Origin: Pelagibacteraceae bacterium AG-345-O09
GTDB taxonomy: Bacteria > Pseudomonadota > Alphaproteobacteria > Pelagibacterales > Pelagibacteraceae
Length of the DNA: 64,000 nt
Direction: 5' to 3'
NCBI GenBank assembly: GCA_003281725.1
Contig: QCBC01000002.1
Span: 62,001-126,000, forward strand
The notes under the pieces are model-generated. The model made no database searches and was not told where the DNA came from. It saw nothing but the letters and a program-made list of their open reading frames with translations. Made by a program: the position numbers and the translations under genes. This document shows, piece by piece, positions 53,193 to 63,734 of this stretch. How positions within the stretch are numbered: position 1 is the first letter of the stretch; each line of letters begins with the position of its first letter.

Positions 53193-56100
53193 ATGTTTAT
53201 TACAGAATTAAGCATAAAAAGACCTACAGTATCTTGGGTAATGTCTCTAATATTAATTATTTTTGGTTTATTTGTTTTTTGGAAACTGCCAGTTAGAGAA
53301 TTACCAAATGGAATTCAGCCTCCTGTAGTTCAAATCCAAGTAGATTATAAATCTGCTGCTGCATCTATAGTAGATCAAGAGGTCACACAAGTGGTAGAAG
53401 ATGTTGTTGGTGGGGCTGAAGGAATAAAGAACATTGACTCTAAATCTGAAAATGGCAGAAGTACTATTAATGTTGAATTTGATACTAGTATTGATTTAGA
53501 TAATGCTGCTAACGATATAAGAGAAAGAGTTGCAAGAGTTGTTGATAACTTGCCTTCTGAGTCTGATCCTCCTCAAATACTTAAAAGAGCTGCGGGATTT
53601 ACCACAACGATGTGGCTTTCATTATCTTCTTCAACCTGGAGTGATTTGGAATTAGGAGACTATGCTGAAAGGTTTTTAATTGACCAATTTTCAAGTGTAA
53701 AAAATGTAGGAAGAATAAGAGTAGGTGGATTAAGAGAATTAAGTATTAGAGTTTGGATTGATCCTATTAAACTTGCAGCTAATAATTTAACTATTCAAGA
53801 GGTAGAGATCGCTTTACGAGGAGAAAATATAAGACTGCCTGCTGGTACCCTAGAAGCAGATAATATTGACCTCACGCTTAATTTAGATAAATCATATAAT
53901 GATATCGAAACAATTAAACAACTACCAATAAAAAAAACAGCTAATAAAATTATTTTACTATCTGATATTTCTAATATTGAATTTGGTCCTGTTTCAGAAA
54001 AAACACTTTTTAAAGCTCAAACAAAAGATCAACTTAATCTAAAAACTGTAGGGATTGGAATTTATGCTAGAAGTGGTGCTTCTACAGTAGAATTGTCTGA
54101 TGATATTAAAAAGAAAATTAAGGAAGTAAAAAAATCTTTGCCTGAAAGTTTAGATTTAAGAGTTGCATTTAATAGGGCAAATTATGTGGAAGCAGCTATT
54201 GAGGAAGTCTATAAAACTTTATTAATTGCATTTGTTTTGGTGGTCATAATAATTTATTTATTCTTAGGTAACTTAAAGGCTGTAATTGTCCCAGCAGTTG
54301 CTTTACCTGTAAGTTTAATAGCATCCTTTCTTGGATTATATATTTTTGGTCTTTCTATAAATATATTTGTGCTTTTAAGTTTTATTTTGGCTATTGGTAT
54401 AATTACAGACGACTCTGTCATTATGACTGATGCTATTTATAGAAGAATTGAAAATGGAGAAACACCATTAGTTGCTGCTTATAAAGGATCTAAACAAATT
54501 TCTTTTGCTATAATTGCTACAACATTAATTTTGGTAGCAGTCTTTTTACCACTAATTTTTATAGAAGGAATTTCTGGCACTTTATTCAAGGAAACTGCAA
54601 TAGCTTTATCTTTCTCAATAGTTGTCTCATCATTTGTAGCTCTAACGCTATCTCCTATGCTTGCAAGCAAGTTTCTCCGAAAAAAAACATCAAAAAAAAC
54701 GTTTATTTTAAAATTTGAAAAAATTTTTTTAAGTTTTGCTAATTTTTATAAAGAAACACTTGGAACTATAATCAATAAAACTAGATCTGTAGGAATCTTT
54801 ATTATTTTTATAATAATTAGTTCAGTTCTTTTATTCAGTTTTGCAAAAAAAGAATTACTGCCAATGGAGGATAGAGGTGCATATTTGATAATTGGATCAA
54901 CAGATGAAGGTAGTTCTTTCGAATATACTCAAGAACAAGCCCAAAAGGTTGAGGCTAGATTAATTCCTCTGTTACAAGCAGAGGATAGCCCCTACTCCAG
55001 ATTCATAATGAGAGTTCCTGGTTTTGGAAGTTCAGCCAATTCATTTAATAGTTTTATAATAATTGCACTTCTTGATGATTGGAAAAATCGGAAAAAAGGG
55101 CAACAAGTAGTTTTAAGAGAGGCAATTGGAAAAATCGTATCTTTACCTCAAGCGTTAGCTTTTCCAATATCTCCACAATCTATAAGAGTCTCAAGTTATA
55201 ATAAACCATTACAAATGGTGATTTATGGGAGTACTTACGAAGAGCTTGAAGAAATTCAAAAAAAGGTGATTAGAAAAATTAGATCAAACAAAAATTTATC
55301 TAGAATCGATTCTGACTACAATAGAAATAAACCTGAAGTAAAATTAATCATTAACAAAAATAAAGCTAAAGATCTTGGGGTCTCAACCAAATCAATAGGA
55401 GAAACGCTTGAAACACTTTATGGAGGTAAACAAATTACTACTTTTAATAAATTAGGTAAAGAATATCCAATAATTGTTCAACAATATTTATCTGATAGAA
55501 GAAATAAAGATGGAATATCTAAAATATTTGTAAGATCAGAAACTAATGGAAAACTGATATCCTTGGCAAATCTTGTCAATTTTAAAGAAGAAGGTTCGGC
55601 AAAAGAACTTGCAAGGTATAACCGACAAAGGGCTGTGACTATTTCAGCAAATATAAATGAAAGTTATACTTTAACTGAAGCAATAAAATTTCTTGAAAAT
55701 GTAATGTCAGATTTAGCACCAGAAAATCAAATTACTTGGAAGGGAAAATCTGAAGAAATTAAGGAAACAAGTAATGAGTTATTTATAATTTTTGCATTGG
55801 CTTTGTTAACTGCATATTTGGTGATGGCAGCTACATTCAATTCATTTATTCATCCTTTTGTAATTATTTTAACTGTCCCATTAGCCATTTTTGGTGGTTT
55901 AGTATTTGTTTTATTTCTGAATAGCTCTGTAAATATTTTTTCGCAGATTGCTCTGATTATTCTTATAGGTATATCCACAAAAAATAGTATTTTAATAGTA
56001 GATTATGCTAATCAAATTAGAACAACTGGAAAAAATATTGAGTCAGCAGTCAAAGAAGCTTGCGCGGTTAGATTTAGACCTATCATTATGACATCTTTGA

Positions 56101-56321
56101 GTACTATGATTGCTATGATGCCTTTAATCATTGGAAATATTGGCCCCGGAGCTGGTGAAGGTTCAAGATTAGCAGTGGGTTCTACTATTTTAGGAGGTAT
56201 GATCATTTCAACTTTCTTTACCTTATATGTCACTCCATCAATGTATTTGGCTTTTGCAAAAAATACTAAAAGGATAGATGAGGTAGATCTAGAACTTAAG
56301 AAAGAACTGTCTAAAAAATAA
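53193..56321 (+). CDS. RND efflux transporter permease (AcrB family)
   Basis: SIKRPTVSWVMSLILIIFG, GIITDDSVIMTDAIYRRIE, ISTKNSILIVDYANQ. Confidence 0.97.
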   Translation: MFITELSIKRPTVSWVMSLILIIFGLFVFWKLPVRELPNGIQPPVVQIQVDYKSAAASIVDQEVTQVVEDVVGGAEGIKNIDSKSENGRSTINVEFDTSIDLDNAANDIRERVARVVDNLPSESDPPQILKRAAGFTTTMWLSLSSSTWSDLELGDYAERFLIDQFSSVKNVGRIRVGGLRELSIRVWIDPIKLAANNLTIQEVEIALRGENIRLPAGTLEADNIDLTLNLDKSYNDIETIKQLPIKKTANKIILLSDISNIEFGPVSEKTLFKAQTKDQLNLKTVGIGIYARSGASTVELSDDIKKKIKEVKKSLPESLDLRVAFNRANYVEAAIEEVYKTLLIAFVLVVIIIYLFLGNLKAVIVPAVALPVSLIASFLGLYIFGLSINIFVLLSFILAIGIITDDSVIMTDAIYRRIENGETPLVAAYKGSKQISFAIIATTLILVAVFLPLIFIEGISGTLFKETAIALSFSIVVSSFVALTLSPMLASKFLRKKTSKKTFILKFEKIFLSFANFYKETLGTIINKTRSVGIFIIFIIISSVLLFSFAKKELLPMEDRGAYLIIGSTDEGSSFEYTQEQAQKVEARLIPLLQAEDSPYSRFIMRVPGFGSSANSFNSFIIIALLDDWKNRKKGQQVVLREAIGKIVSLPQALAFPISPQSIRVSSYNKPLQMVIYGSTYEELEEIQKKVIRKIRSNKNLSRIDSDYNRNKPEVKLIINKNKAKDLGVSTKSIGETLETLYGGKQITTFNKLGKEYPIIVQQYLSDRRNKDGISKIFVRSETNGKLISLANLVNFKEEGSAKELARYNRQRAVTISANINESYTLTEAIKFLENVMSDLAPENQITWKGKSEEIKETSNELFIIFALALLTAYLVMAATFNSFIHPFVIILTVPLAIFGGLVFVLFLNSSVNIFSQIALIILIGISTKNSILIVDYANQIRTTGKNIESAVKEACAVRFRPIIMTSLSTMIAMMPLIIGNIGPGAGEGSRLAVGSTILGGMIISTFFTLYVTPSMYLAFAKNTKRIDEVDLELKKELSKK

Positions 56322-56910
56322 TATATTTATTTTTATTTAAAGAATTTTTACACTTTATTAATTGTTTTTCATAAATTTCAGATTGCTTTTTAACTTTATT
56401 AGCTAAACCAATCACTTTTTTATTTTTTTTGTAATATTTAAAGTTTCCCCATCCTTCGTGATAAGCAATATATTGCTTAAAAGCATCTTTTTTTGAAATG
56501 TTTAAAATTGATTCTGTTTTATTCGTGTACCATCCAATAAAATCAACACTATCCTTAAACCTTACTCTGGTTGCTAGATTGTTTCCTGTTTCTTTTTTAT
56601 ATTGTTCCCATGTTCCTTTAACAGCTTGTGAATAACCAAATGAACTTGAAGGTCTTTTGTAAGGTATAACTTTAAAAATTTTTTGTCTTGCAGGCTTTGC
56701 TAACCAGTCAAAATCAGATTCCATCTTAATTATTGCTAATTGGATGTAGATAGGAGTGCCCCATTTTTTTTCAACATTTTTAGTATGTTTATACCACAGG
56801 TATCTCTGATCAAAAATTGAGCAGCTGTTAGCTGTGTTATTAGGAATTGAAGAACATGATATTAATAAAAAAAATATTAAAAGTGGTAATTTATTTTTTA
56901 AATAACCCAT
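56311..56910 (-). CDS. Lipoprotein with lytic transglycosylase (SLT-like) domain
   Basis: Lipobox-like ISCSS; IKMESDFDW, SSFGYSQAVKGTWEQYKKETGN. Confidence 0.85.
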   Translation of the reverse strand: MGYLKNKLPLLIFFLLISCSSIPNNTANSCSIFDQRYLWYKHTKNVEKKWGTPIYIQLAIIKMESDFDWLAKPARQKIFKVIPYKRPSSSFGYSQAVKGTWEQYKKETGNNLATRVRFKDSVDFIGWYTNKTESILNISKKDAFKQYIAYHEGWGNFKYYKKNKKVIGLANKVKKQSEIYEKQLIKCKNSLNKNKYIIF

Positions 56911-57286
56911 ATTTATTTATAAGATTCTTAAAAAAAATTACAACAAAGATGCCTAACAAATTACTAAACAAGTCAGGCCATTGAAAACTTCTTTGTGGTA
57001 TAAACAAATGACAAATTTCGAGCAATATTGCTAATAAGATTACATAAATAATCAAATATTTAATTTGTTTATCTTTTAAAAAAGTCAAATAACCAAAAAT
57101 TAAAACTATAAAAAATGCATAAAAATGATTCGAAGAAATCTTAAAAAAGTCTGGTGTAATTTGGGGTTGAATACTACAATCATCTAAAAAAATACAACCA
57201 AAAATACTTCCTGGAAAAAGATATAAAATGATTATTGAAATATTTATACTATAAAAGATTATTTTATTATTGGAAAAAAATTTCAT
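56891..57286 (-). CDS. VanZ-like membrane protein
   Basis: Hydrophobic; FFIVLIFGYL, LEICHLFIPQRSFQWPDLFSNLLGI. Confidence 0.8.
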   Translation of the reverse strand: MKFFSNNKIIFYSINISIIILYLFPGSIFGCIFLDDCSIQPQITPDFFKISSNHFYAFFIVLIFGYLTFLKDKQIKYLIIYVILLAILLEICHLFIPQRSFQWPDLFSNLLGIFVVIFFKNLINKYGLFKK

Positions 57287-57334
57287 AATTAAATTATATA
57301 GTTTTATTTACAAATATATTTTAAAAATAACAAT

Positions 57335-58048
57335 ATGAGTTTTTTAATATTAGTAAGACATGGCCAGAGTACATGGAATCTTGAAAAAAGATTCACTGGC
57401 TGGGTTGATGTAGACCTCACAGATGAAGGAAAACAAGAAGCTGAAAAAGCTGGCTTATTAATTAAAAAAAAAGAAATAAATATAGATTTTTATTATTCAT
57501 CTCTTCAACTAAGAGCAAATAAAACTTTAAAAATAATACAGACGGTTTTGAAAGATAACAAAAGTTTTACTAAAGCTTGGGAACTTAATGAAAGACATTA
57601 TGGTGCTCTTACAGGTTTAAACAAAATTGAAATGAGAGAAAAAATTGGAGAAAAAAAAGTTTTTGAATTCAGAAGATCTTGGGACATTAAACCAGATGCA
57701 CTTAGTAGAGAAAGTCCTTATCATCCAATAAATATTGAAACATATAATGAAATACCTCAAAATATAGTTCCAGACACAGAGTCTCTAAAAGATACTTACG
57801 AAAGAGTTTTAAGATATTATCAAAATGAGATCAAAAAAAAATTAACTAATAAAAATATTCTAATTTCAGCTCATGGCAATTCTATAAGGGCATTATGTAA
57901 ATATTTATTCAAATTAGACAACAATCAAATTTCTAGTTTGGAAATACCTACTGGAAACCCTATGATAATAGAAATAAATAAAGAAGAACAAATAGCGTCT
58001 TGTGAGTATCTTGACAAAGATCGAGCTAAAGATCTTTTAGTTTTTTAA
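57335..58048 (+). CDS. gpmA: 2,3-bisphosphoglycerate-dependent phosphoglycerate mutase
   Basis: LVRHGQSTWNLEKRFTGWVDVDLTDEG, NERHYGALTGLNK, SAHGNSIRAL. Confidence 0.97.
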   Translation: MSFLILVRHGQSTWNLEKRFTGWVDVDLTDEGKQEAEKAGLLIKKKEINIDFYYSSLQLRANKTLKIIQTVLKDNKSFTKAWELNERHYGALTGLNKIEMREKIGEKKVFEFRRSWDIKPDALSRESPYHPINIETYNEIPQNIVPDTESLKDTYERVLRYYQNEIKKKLTNKNILISAHGNSIRALCKYLFKLDNNQISSLEIPTGNPMIIEINKEEQIASCEYLDKDRAKDLLVF

Positions 58049-58715
58049 ATGTTTCTAAGTTAGTTAAATGGTAAAATTTGTTAACACTTTCGAATCCATT
58101 TAACATATTTTTTCCTAACAATTTGTTCCAAATTTCTGAAACTGAAAAATTAATTATTTCATAATTTTGAAAAAGATCTTTATTTAAAATTTGACAACCA
58201 ATATAAATGAAATTTTTGTTATCATTTTTTTTTAATAAATTACTTTTCAATTCAAAATCACCAATTAAATTTTTATCAAAACTTAATTTTTTATTGACCA
58301 CTAAAAGTAAATTATTTAATTGATTTTCGAAATAAAAATTTTTCATCTTATCAATTTCTTGAATATAAATTTCGTTCCATAATGTATCTGGATTAAAAAC
58401 AAGAAAATTTTCATCCTCAGAATGTCTAATCATATTTAATATTCCACCACCTGTGTCTAAAATCTTTGATCCATCCTCAACTATATTAATATCAATTTTG
58501 AAGTTTTTATTATTTACAAAATCAAAAATTTGATCACCTAGGTGAAAAGTGTTCAGTATGACTCTTTTTACTCCTAATTTAATAATAGTATTAATACACT
58601 TTTCTAGAATAGTAATTTTATTTAACTTAAGTAGAGGTTTTGGAGTACCTAAAGTTAATGGATTTAACCTCTTACCTAAGCCTGCACATAATATTAATGC
58701 TGTATTAATTTTCAT
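58026..58715 (-). CDS. murU: Nucleotidyltransferase, MurU-like
   Basis: ALILCAGLGKRLNPLTLGTPKPLLKLNK; adjacent to AmgK-like kinase. Confidence 0.85.
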   Translation of the reverse strand: MKINTALILCAGLGKRLNPLTLGTPKPLLKLNKITILEKCINTIIKLGVKRVILNTFHLGDQIFDFVNNKNFKIDINIVEDGSKILDTGGGILNMIRHSEDENFLVFNPDTLWNEIYIQEIDKMKNFYFENQLNNLLLVVNKKLSFDKNLIGDFELKSNLLKKNDNKNFIYIGCQILNKDLFQNYEIINFSVSEIWNKLLGKNMLNGFESVNKFYHLTNLETFKKLKDL

Positions 58716-59654
58716 TTAATTTTTTTCAAAATTTTCTTTAATCAAGTTTTTTAATTCATTAAATATTTTATTTTTATTTATTCTTATAGCTATTAGTTCC
58801 CATGCATGTGGTATTAATTTAAGATATTTTTTTTTACCGTCCCTCATTGCAAGACGTGTAAATATTCCAATAATTTTAAGATTTCTTAAAATTGATAGTA
58901 TCTCAAAATCATTTTTAAACTTCCATTTTTCTAATTTTAAGTGATTTTTAATATAACAGTTATAAATTTTTTTTTTTAATGAAATAGAAGTTCTAAACCT
59001 AACATCGTCTATAAGGGATGCTAAATCATATGCTTTGTTCCCAATTAAAGCATCCTGACTATCAATTACACCTATTTGATCTTCTACTAACATTAAATTT
59101 GAAACATGAAAATCTCTATGAACAAATACATCATTTTTTAATTTCAAATTTGAAGTCAATTTTTTAATTATTTTTTTAAACTTTCTTGTAAATTCTCCTT
59201 TAGTATTTTTTGATAAATTTTTTTTAACATACCACTCACAAAATAAATTTGCTTCCTCAATCAATATTTCATTTGTATATTTAGGAATTTTGTATTTTTT
59301 ATTTTTAAAATTTTTAATACTTTTAGTTCTGATAGATTGTATTTGATTTAACGTATTAATTGCCTTTTTAAAATAAATAAATTTATTATTATTTCTTTTT
59401 TCATTCAAAACTTTAAAAATTGTTTGATTACCAAAATCTTGGATTTCAATATAATTTTGATTATACTTTTCATTATATAAACATGGAGCTAAAATTTTAT
59501 TTTTATTTAACTCTTTATTTATTGCATCATATACAAGAAGATTCTTAAATTTATCCTTTTTACAAAAAACTATTATTGAGGAATAATCTTTATTATTTTT
59601 TCTGAAAAATTTTCTAAAGGAAGCGTCACCTTTTATTTCTTTTAAATTTTTCAT
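58716..59654 (-). CDS. amgK: AmgK-like amino-sugar kinase (APH fold)
   Basis: FVHRDFHVSNLMLV, GVIDSQDALIGNKAYDLASLIDDVR. Confidence 0.85.
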   Translation of the reverse strand: MKNLKEIKGDASFRKFFRKNNKDYSSIIVFCKKDKFKNLLVYDAINKELNKNKILAPCLYNEKYNQNYIEIQDFGNQTIFKVLNEKRNNNKFIYFKKAINTLNQIQSIRTKSIKNFKNKKYKIPKYTNEILIEEANLFCEWYVKKNLSKNTKGEFTRKFKKIIKKLTSNLKLKNDVFVHRDFHVSNLMLVEDQIGVIDSQDALIGNKAYDLASLIDDVRFRTSISLKKKIYNCYIKNHLKLEKWKFKNDFEILSILRNLKIIGIFTRLAMRDGKKKYLKLIPHAWELIAIRINKNKIFNELKNLIKENFEKN

Positions 59655-59662
59655 CTAAGAAG

Positions 59663-60118
59663 CTAAAGGTTTATACCTTTAATTTGTAAAGATCTTTTTT
59701 GATAATTTTCTTCATATTTAAAAATTAATTCTATCAAATTATCTGGTCTTTTCTCAATAATTTCTGGCCATTCGATTAATGTAATTTCTTTTGAGTTATT
59801 TCTAAATAAATCCAAATTCTTAGTTTCTTCAATGGATTTTAGTCTAAATAAATCATAATGATTTATTTTTACATCATTAATTTGATATTCATTAAGTAAA
59901 TTGAATGTTGGACTAGTAACTTCAGTTATTTCTAATTTATTCTCCTTTTGGAATTTATTAATTAAGTATCTTATAAATGTTGTTTTACCTACCCCCATTT
60001 CCCCATATAAAAAAATAGTATCACCTGGCTTAATTTTTTTAAAAAATCTAGCAGCTAATTTTTCTGTTTTTTCTTCTGAAGATAAATCTATTTTATCACT
60101 GCTAATAGCGATATGCAT
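59663..60118 (-). CDS. tsaE: tRNA threonylcarbamoyladenosine biosynthesis ATPase
   Basis: [43 protein letters not shown]. Confidence 0.96.
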   Translation of the reverse strand: MHIAISSDKIDLSSEEKTEKLAARFFKKIKPGDTIFLYGEMGVGKTTFIRYLINKFQKENKLEITEVTSPTFNLLNEYQINDVKINHYDLFRLKSIEETKNLDLFRNNSKEITLIEWPEIIEKRPDNLIELIFKYEENYQKRSLQIKGINL

Positions 60119-61388
60119 TGGGTTTAAATGGACCCTCTACTCCAACACTTATATAGTCAGCTTGGTCTTTAGATAGTTTGGTTAGTTTTGCTCCCACTTT
60201 TTTTAAGTGTAAGGTTGCTACTTTTTCATCAAGATGTTTTGGCAAAACATAAACTTTATTTTTATAATTTTTGTGATTATTCCAAAGTTCAATTTGAGCT
60301 ATTACCTGATTTGTAAAAGACGCACTCATTACAAAACTAGGGTGTCCAGTTGCACATCCCAGATTAACCAATCTTCCTTCTGCTAAAAGAATTATTCTTT
60401 TTTTACTGGGTAGCTCTATCTCATGAACTTGCGGTTTTACCTCTGTCCACTTATAATTTTTTAGAGCTTCTACTTGAATTTCATTATCAAAGTGGCCAAT
60501 ATTACATAATATCGCTCTATCCTTCATATCTCTCATATGATCTGCTGTTACAACATCTTTATTTCCTGTTGCAGTTACAACAATATCTGCTTTACTAATT
60601 ACTTCTTCCATTAAAACTACTTCGTAACCTTCCATTGCTGCTTGCAACGCACATATAGGATCTGCCTCAGTAACTAAAACTCTAGCTCCACTTTGTCTTA
60701 AAGATGCAGCACTTCCTTTTCCAACATCACCAAATCCAGCTACAATAGCAATTTTACCTGACATCATCACATCAGTGGCTCTTCGAATTCCATCAACTAA
60801 ACTTTCCCTACAACCATATAAATTATCAAATTTAGATTTAGTTACGGAGTCATTTACATTGATTGCTGGAACTAAAAGAGATTTATCTTTCTCCATTTTG
60901 TTAAGCGCTTTAATTCCAGTAGTTGTTTCTTCTGAAACTCCTTTTACATTCATTAATAATTCCTTATACTCGTTATGCATTATGGCAGTAAGGTCTCCTC
61001 CATCATCTAAAAGCATATTTGGTTTCCATTCTTTATTACCTGTAATTGTCTGTTTAATGCACCAAAGGTATTCCTCTTCTGTTTCACCTTTCCATGCGTA
61101 TACAGGAATACCTGCTTTTGCAATTGCTGCTGCAGCATGATCTTGAGTAGAAAAAATATTACAAGATGACCATCTAACTTCAGCTCCTAAATTTACTAGT
61201 GTTTCAATTAAAACTGCAGTTTGAATTGTCATGTGCAAACATCCTATAATTTTTGCTCCTTTTAACGGTGATTTACCAGAATATTCTTCTCTCAATGCCA
61301 TTAATCCGGGCATTTCACTTTCAGCAATTGAAATTTCTTTTCTGCCAAATTCTGCTTCTGATATATCTTTTACTTTGAAATCTTCCAT
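60102..61388 (-). CDS. ahcY: Adenosylhomocysteinase
   Basis: [40 protein letters not shown]-terminal PFKPNAYRY. Confidence 0.99.
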   Translation of the reverse strand: MEDFKVKDISEAEFGRKEISIAESEMPGLMALREEYSGKSPLKGAKIIGCLHMTIQTAVLIETLVNLGAEVRWSSCNIFSTQDHAAAAIAKAGIPVYAWKGETEEEYLWCIKQTITGNKEWKPNMLLDDGGDLTAIMHNEYKELLMNVKGVSEETTTGIKALNKMEKDKSLLVPAINVNDSVTKSKFDNLYGCRESLVDGIRRATDVMMSGKIAIVAGFGDVGKGSAASLRQSGARVLVTEADPICALQAAMEGYEVVLMEEVISKADIVVTATGNKDVVTADHMRDMKDRAILCNIGHFDNEIQVEALKNYKWTEVKPQVHEIELPSKKRIILLAEGRLVNLGCATGHPSFVMSASFTNQVIAQIELWNNHKNYKNKVYVLPKHLDEKVATLHLKKVGAKLTKLSKDQADYISVGVEGPFKPNAYRY

Positions 61389-61433
61389 GAAGGGTCTTCT
61401 AACAATAAAGTATTAATTAATCAATAGAACTCT

Positions 61434-62975
61434 TTATGCCTTAGGAAATATAATTTCCATACTTGCACCCTTTTGATCTTTTCTATTGGTAGCTTTGATT
61501 GAAGCATTGTGCAATTCAACCAAGTTTTTAACTATGTTCAATCCTAGACCAGAATGTTCTCCAAATTTATCTGGTCTATTGCTGTAAAATCTTTTGAATA
61601 TTTTATTAGTATCTTTTTCTTTAAAGCCCTCACCTTGGTCCAATACATTAATGATCACTTTATCTTCGTCCGTTTTTGCAATTTTTACAGTCACGTTTTT
61701 ATTATCATCACTAAATGAAATTGCATTTTCCAGTAGATTGGCCACTATTTGTTCAACACGGTTTTCAATTCCATTAATAAAATACTTATTTTTTTTATCG
61801 TTTTCGTAAGAAATATTTATACCTCTTTTAAGTTTATAAATATTATTAAAGTCATCAACAACAGATTTTATAATTGGTTCAATGTCTATTTTTTTAATTT
61901 TTTCTTTACTTAGTGCTACTTCATCTTTTAACATTTGTGAATAATCAGTAATTAATCTTTCTATTCTTTGTACATCGTGGCTTAAAATATCTATTAGTTT
62001 AATTCTTTGATTTACATCGCTAGTATCATGTAAAATTTCAGAAGCACTTTTTAAAGATGCTAGAGGATTTCTTATTTCATGAACAAGGTCAGTTGAAAAA
62101 TTTTCTGCATGTGAAATCCTTTTTTGTAATTCTAATGTCATATCATCTAGAGAATTTGATAATAGTCCTAGCTCATCATTTCTAAGTTTTAATATATCAA
62201 TATTGGTTGTTTTAGGATTTTTATTTTTAATAGTTTTTGTATAGCTTACTAAATTTTTAATTGGTTTAAGAAAATATCTATTCAAAACAAATGAAAAAAT
62301 TAATATTACTAAACCGACCGCAATAGCTGTTCTGAGTATAAAACTTTCTCTTTCTTCTATTGCCGCCTTAATATCGTTAGCATTTTCAGTAATTGCCAAA
62401 AAACCAATATTTTGACTATTTTTCATTACATTTTTAATTGTTATTAAATTAAACTTATTAAATTCCTCTTGAGTGAAGGTAAAATGAGTACCAAAATTTT
62501 TTGATCCAGCATAATTAAATAATATATCTTTCAAAGAAACACTATTTTTAGTTCCTATATCAATATTCTTTTTTTCAGTAATTTCCTCAGTCTTCTTTTG
62601 ATTAAGTATTTCTAATTCAATTTTATCTAACCTTTTTTGAAATGATCTTGGGTCTAAATCTAAAGTATCAGTATCACCAACTAAATTTAGTTCTTTGTCA
62701 AAAAATATAACTCTATCAAGACTTTGAAAAAGAAATCTTGTTGAAAATAAAAATTTTCTAACATCCTCTTCAACAAATTCAACATCTAGTCTTATCAAAT
62801 TATCAATTGTATTGTTAATTACTTCTATGTGGTTAGATGATTTTTTTTTTATCAATTTTGGTTGTACATTTTTAATATAGGCAAATGTAAATGAACCTAT
62901 AATTGTAAAAAAAATAAAATTAATAAATAAAAATTTTTTTAATATAGATAAATTTTTAAGAAGATTGCTGAGCAT
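61434..62975 (-). CDS. ChvG-like sensor histidine kinase
   Basis: Two TMs, HAMP, LVHEIRNPLASLKSASEIL H-box, NLLENAISFS, GLGLNIVKNLVE. Confidence 0.93.
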   Translation of the reverse strand: MLSNLLKNLSILKKFLFINFIFFTIIGSFTFAYIKNVQPKLIKKKSSNHIEVINNTIDNLIRLDVEFVEEDVRKFLFSTRFLFQSLDRVIFFDKELNLVGDTDTLDLDPRSFQKRLDKIELEILNQKKTEEITEKKNIDIGTKNSVSLKDILFNYAGSKNFGTHFTFTQEEFNKFNLITIKNVMKNSQNIGFLAITENANDIKAAIEERESFILRTAIAVGLVILIFSFVLNRYFLKPIKNLVSYTKTIKNKNPKTTNIDILKLRNDELGLLSNSLDDMTLELQKRISHAENFSTDLVHEIRNPLASLKSASEILHDTSDVNQRIKLIDILSHDVQRIERLITDYSQMLKDEVALSKEKIKKIDIEPIIKSVVDDFNNIYKLKRGINISYENDKKNKYFINGIENRVEQIVANLLENAISFSDDNKNVTVKIAKTDEDKVIINVLDQGEGFKEKDTNKIFKRFYSNRPDKFGEHSGLGLNIVKNLVELHNASIKATNRKDQKGASMEIIFPKA

Positions 62976-63682
62976 TAGCTAACATTCCACCTATATCCAC
63001 TTCCATATCTTGTTTCTATAGCTGAAAATTCAGGATCAACTTTTTTAAATTTTTTTCTTATTCTTTTAACATGACTATCAATAGTTCTATCTTCTATATC
63101 CGTATCTTCCCTATAAGCTATATCCATTAATTGTGCTCTTTCTTTGATAATTCCTGGTCTTTTTGCTAATTCTTTCACTAATAAAAATTCTGTTGTAGTT
63201 AATTTATCAGGGAGCTGTTTTCCATCCCACTCACATTCTAATTGCGATGGATCGAGCTTCAATTTTCCATGAGAAATTATACTTTTATTTTCTTCTATTG
63301 AATCTTTCGTATCTTTTTTTCTAAGCTGGACTCTAATTCTTTCAATTAATACTTTAATAGAGAATCCCCCAGACTTTTTTACAAAATCATCTGCACCTAA
63401 TTTTAAACCAAGCAGTTCATCTATTTCATCATCTTTAGAAGTTAAGAATATAACTGGTAAGGAAGTTTTTTTTCTTAATTTTTTTAATAATTCTTCACCA
63501 TCCATTTTTGGCATCTTTATATCTATTATTGCTAAATCTGGTGGTGTTCTAGTTAATCCTATTAAAGCACTTTCCCCATCTATGTAGGTTTGCACTTTAA
63601 AACCTTCTTTCTCTAAAGCTATACTTAAACTTGTTAGTATGTTTCTATCATCATCTATTAGTGCTATTGTTTGTTTGTCCAT
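62975..63682 (-). CDS. ChvI-like OmpR-family response regulator
   Basis: IALIDDDRNILTSLSIALEKEGFKVQTYIDGESALIGL, IDIKMPKMDG, C-terminal winged helix ETRYGSGYRW. Confidence 0.94.
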   Translation of the reverse strand: MDKQTIALIDDDRNILTSLSIALEKEGFKVQTYIDGESALIGLTRTPPDLAIIDIKMPKMDGEELLKKLRKKTSLPVIFLTSKDDEIDELLGLKLGADDFVKKSGGFSIKVLIERIRVQLRKKDTKDSIEENKSIISHGKLKLDPSQLECEWDGKQLPDKLTTTEFLLVKELAKRPGIIKERAQLMDIAYREDTDIEDRTIDSHVKRIRKKFKKVDPEFSAIETRYGSGYRWNVS

Positions 63683-63734
63683 ACTCTACTTATAAAAATA
63701 CTAAATTGTTCTAATTTGGGCAATCAAATTAAAA

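Noticed and set aside
60775-61140. 121-aa plus ORF antisense to ahcY
   Set aside because: Shadow of a highly conserved gene; no domain.
61389-61433. SAM/SAH-type riboswitch before ahcY
   Set aside because: The spacer is only about 45 nt, AT-rich and without a recognisable aptamer stem.
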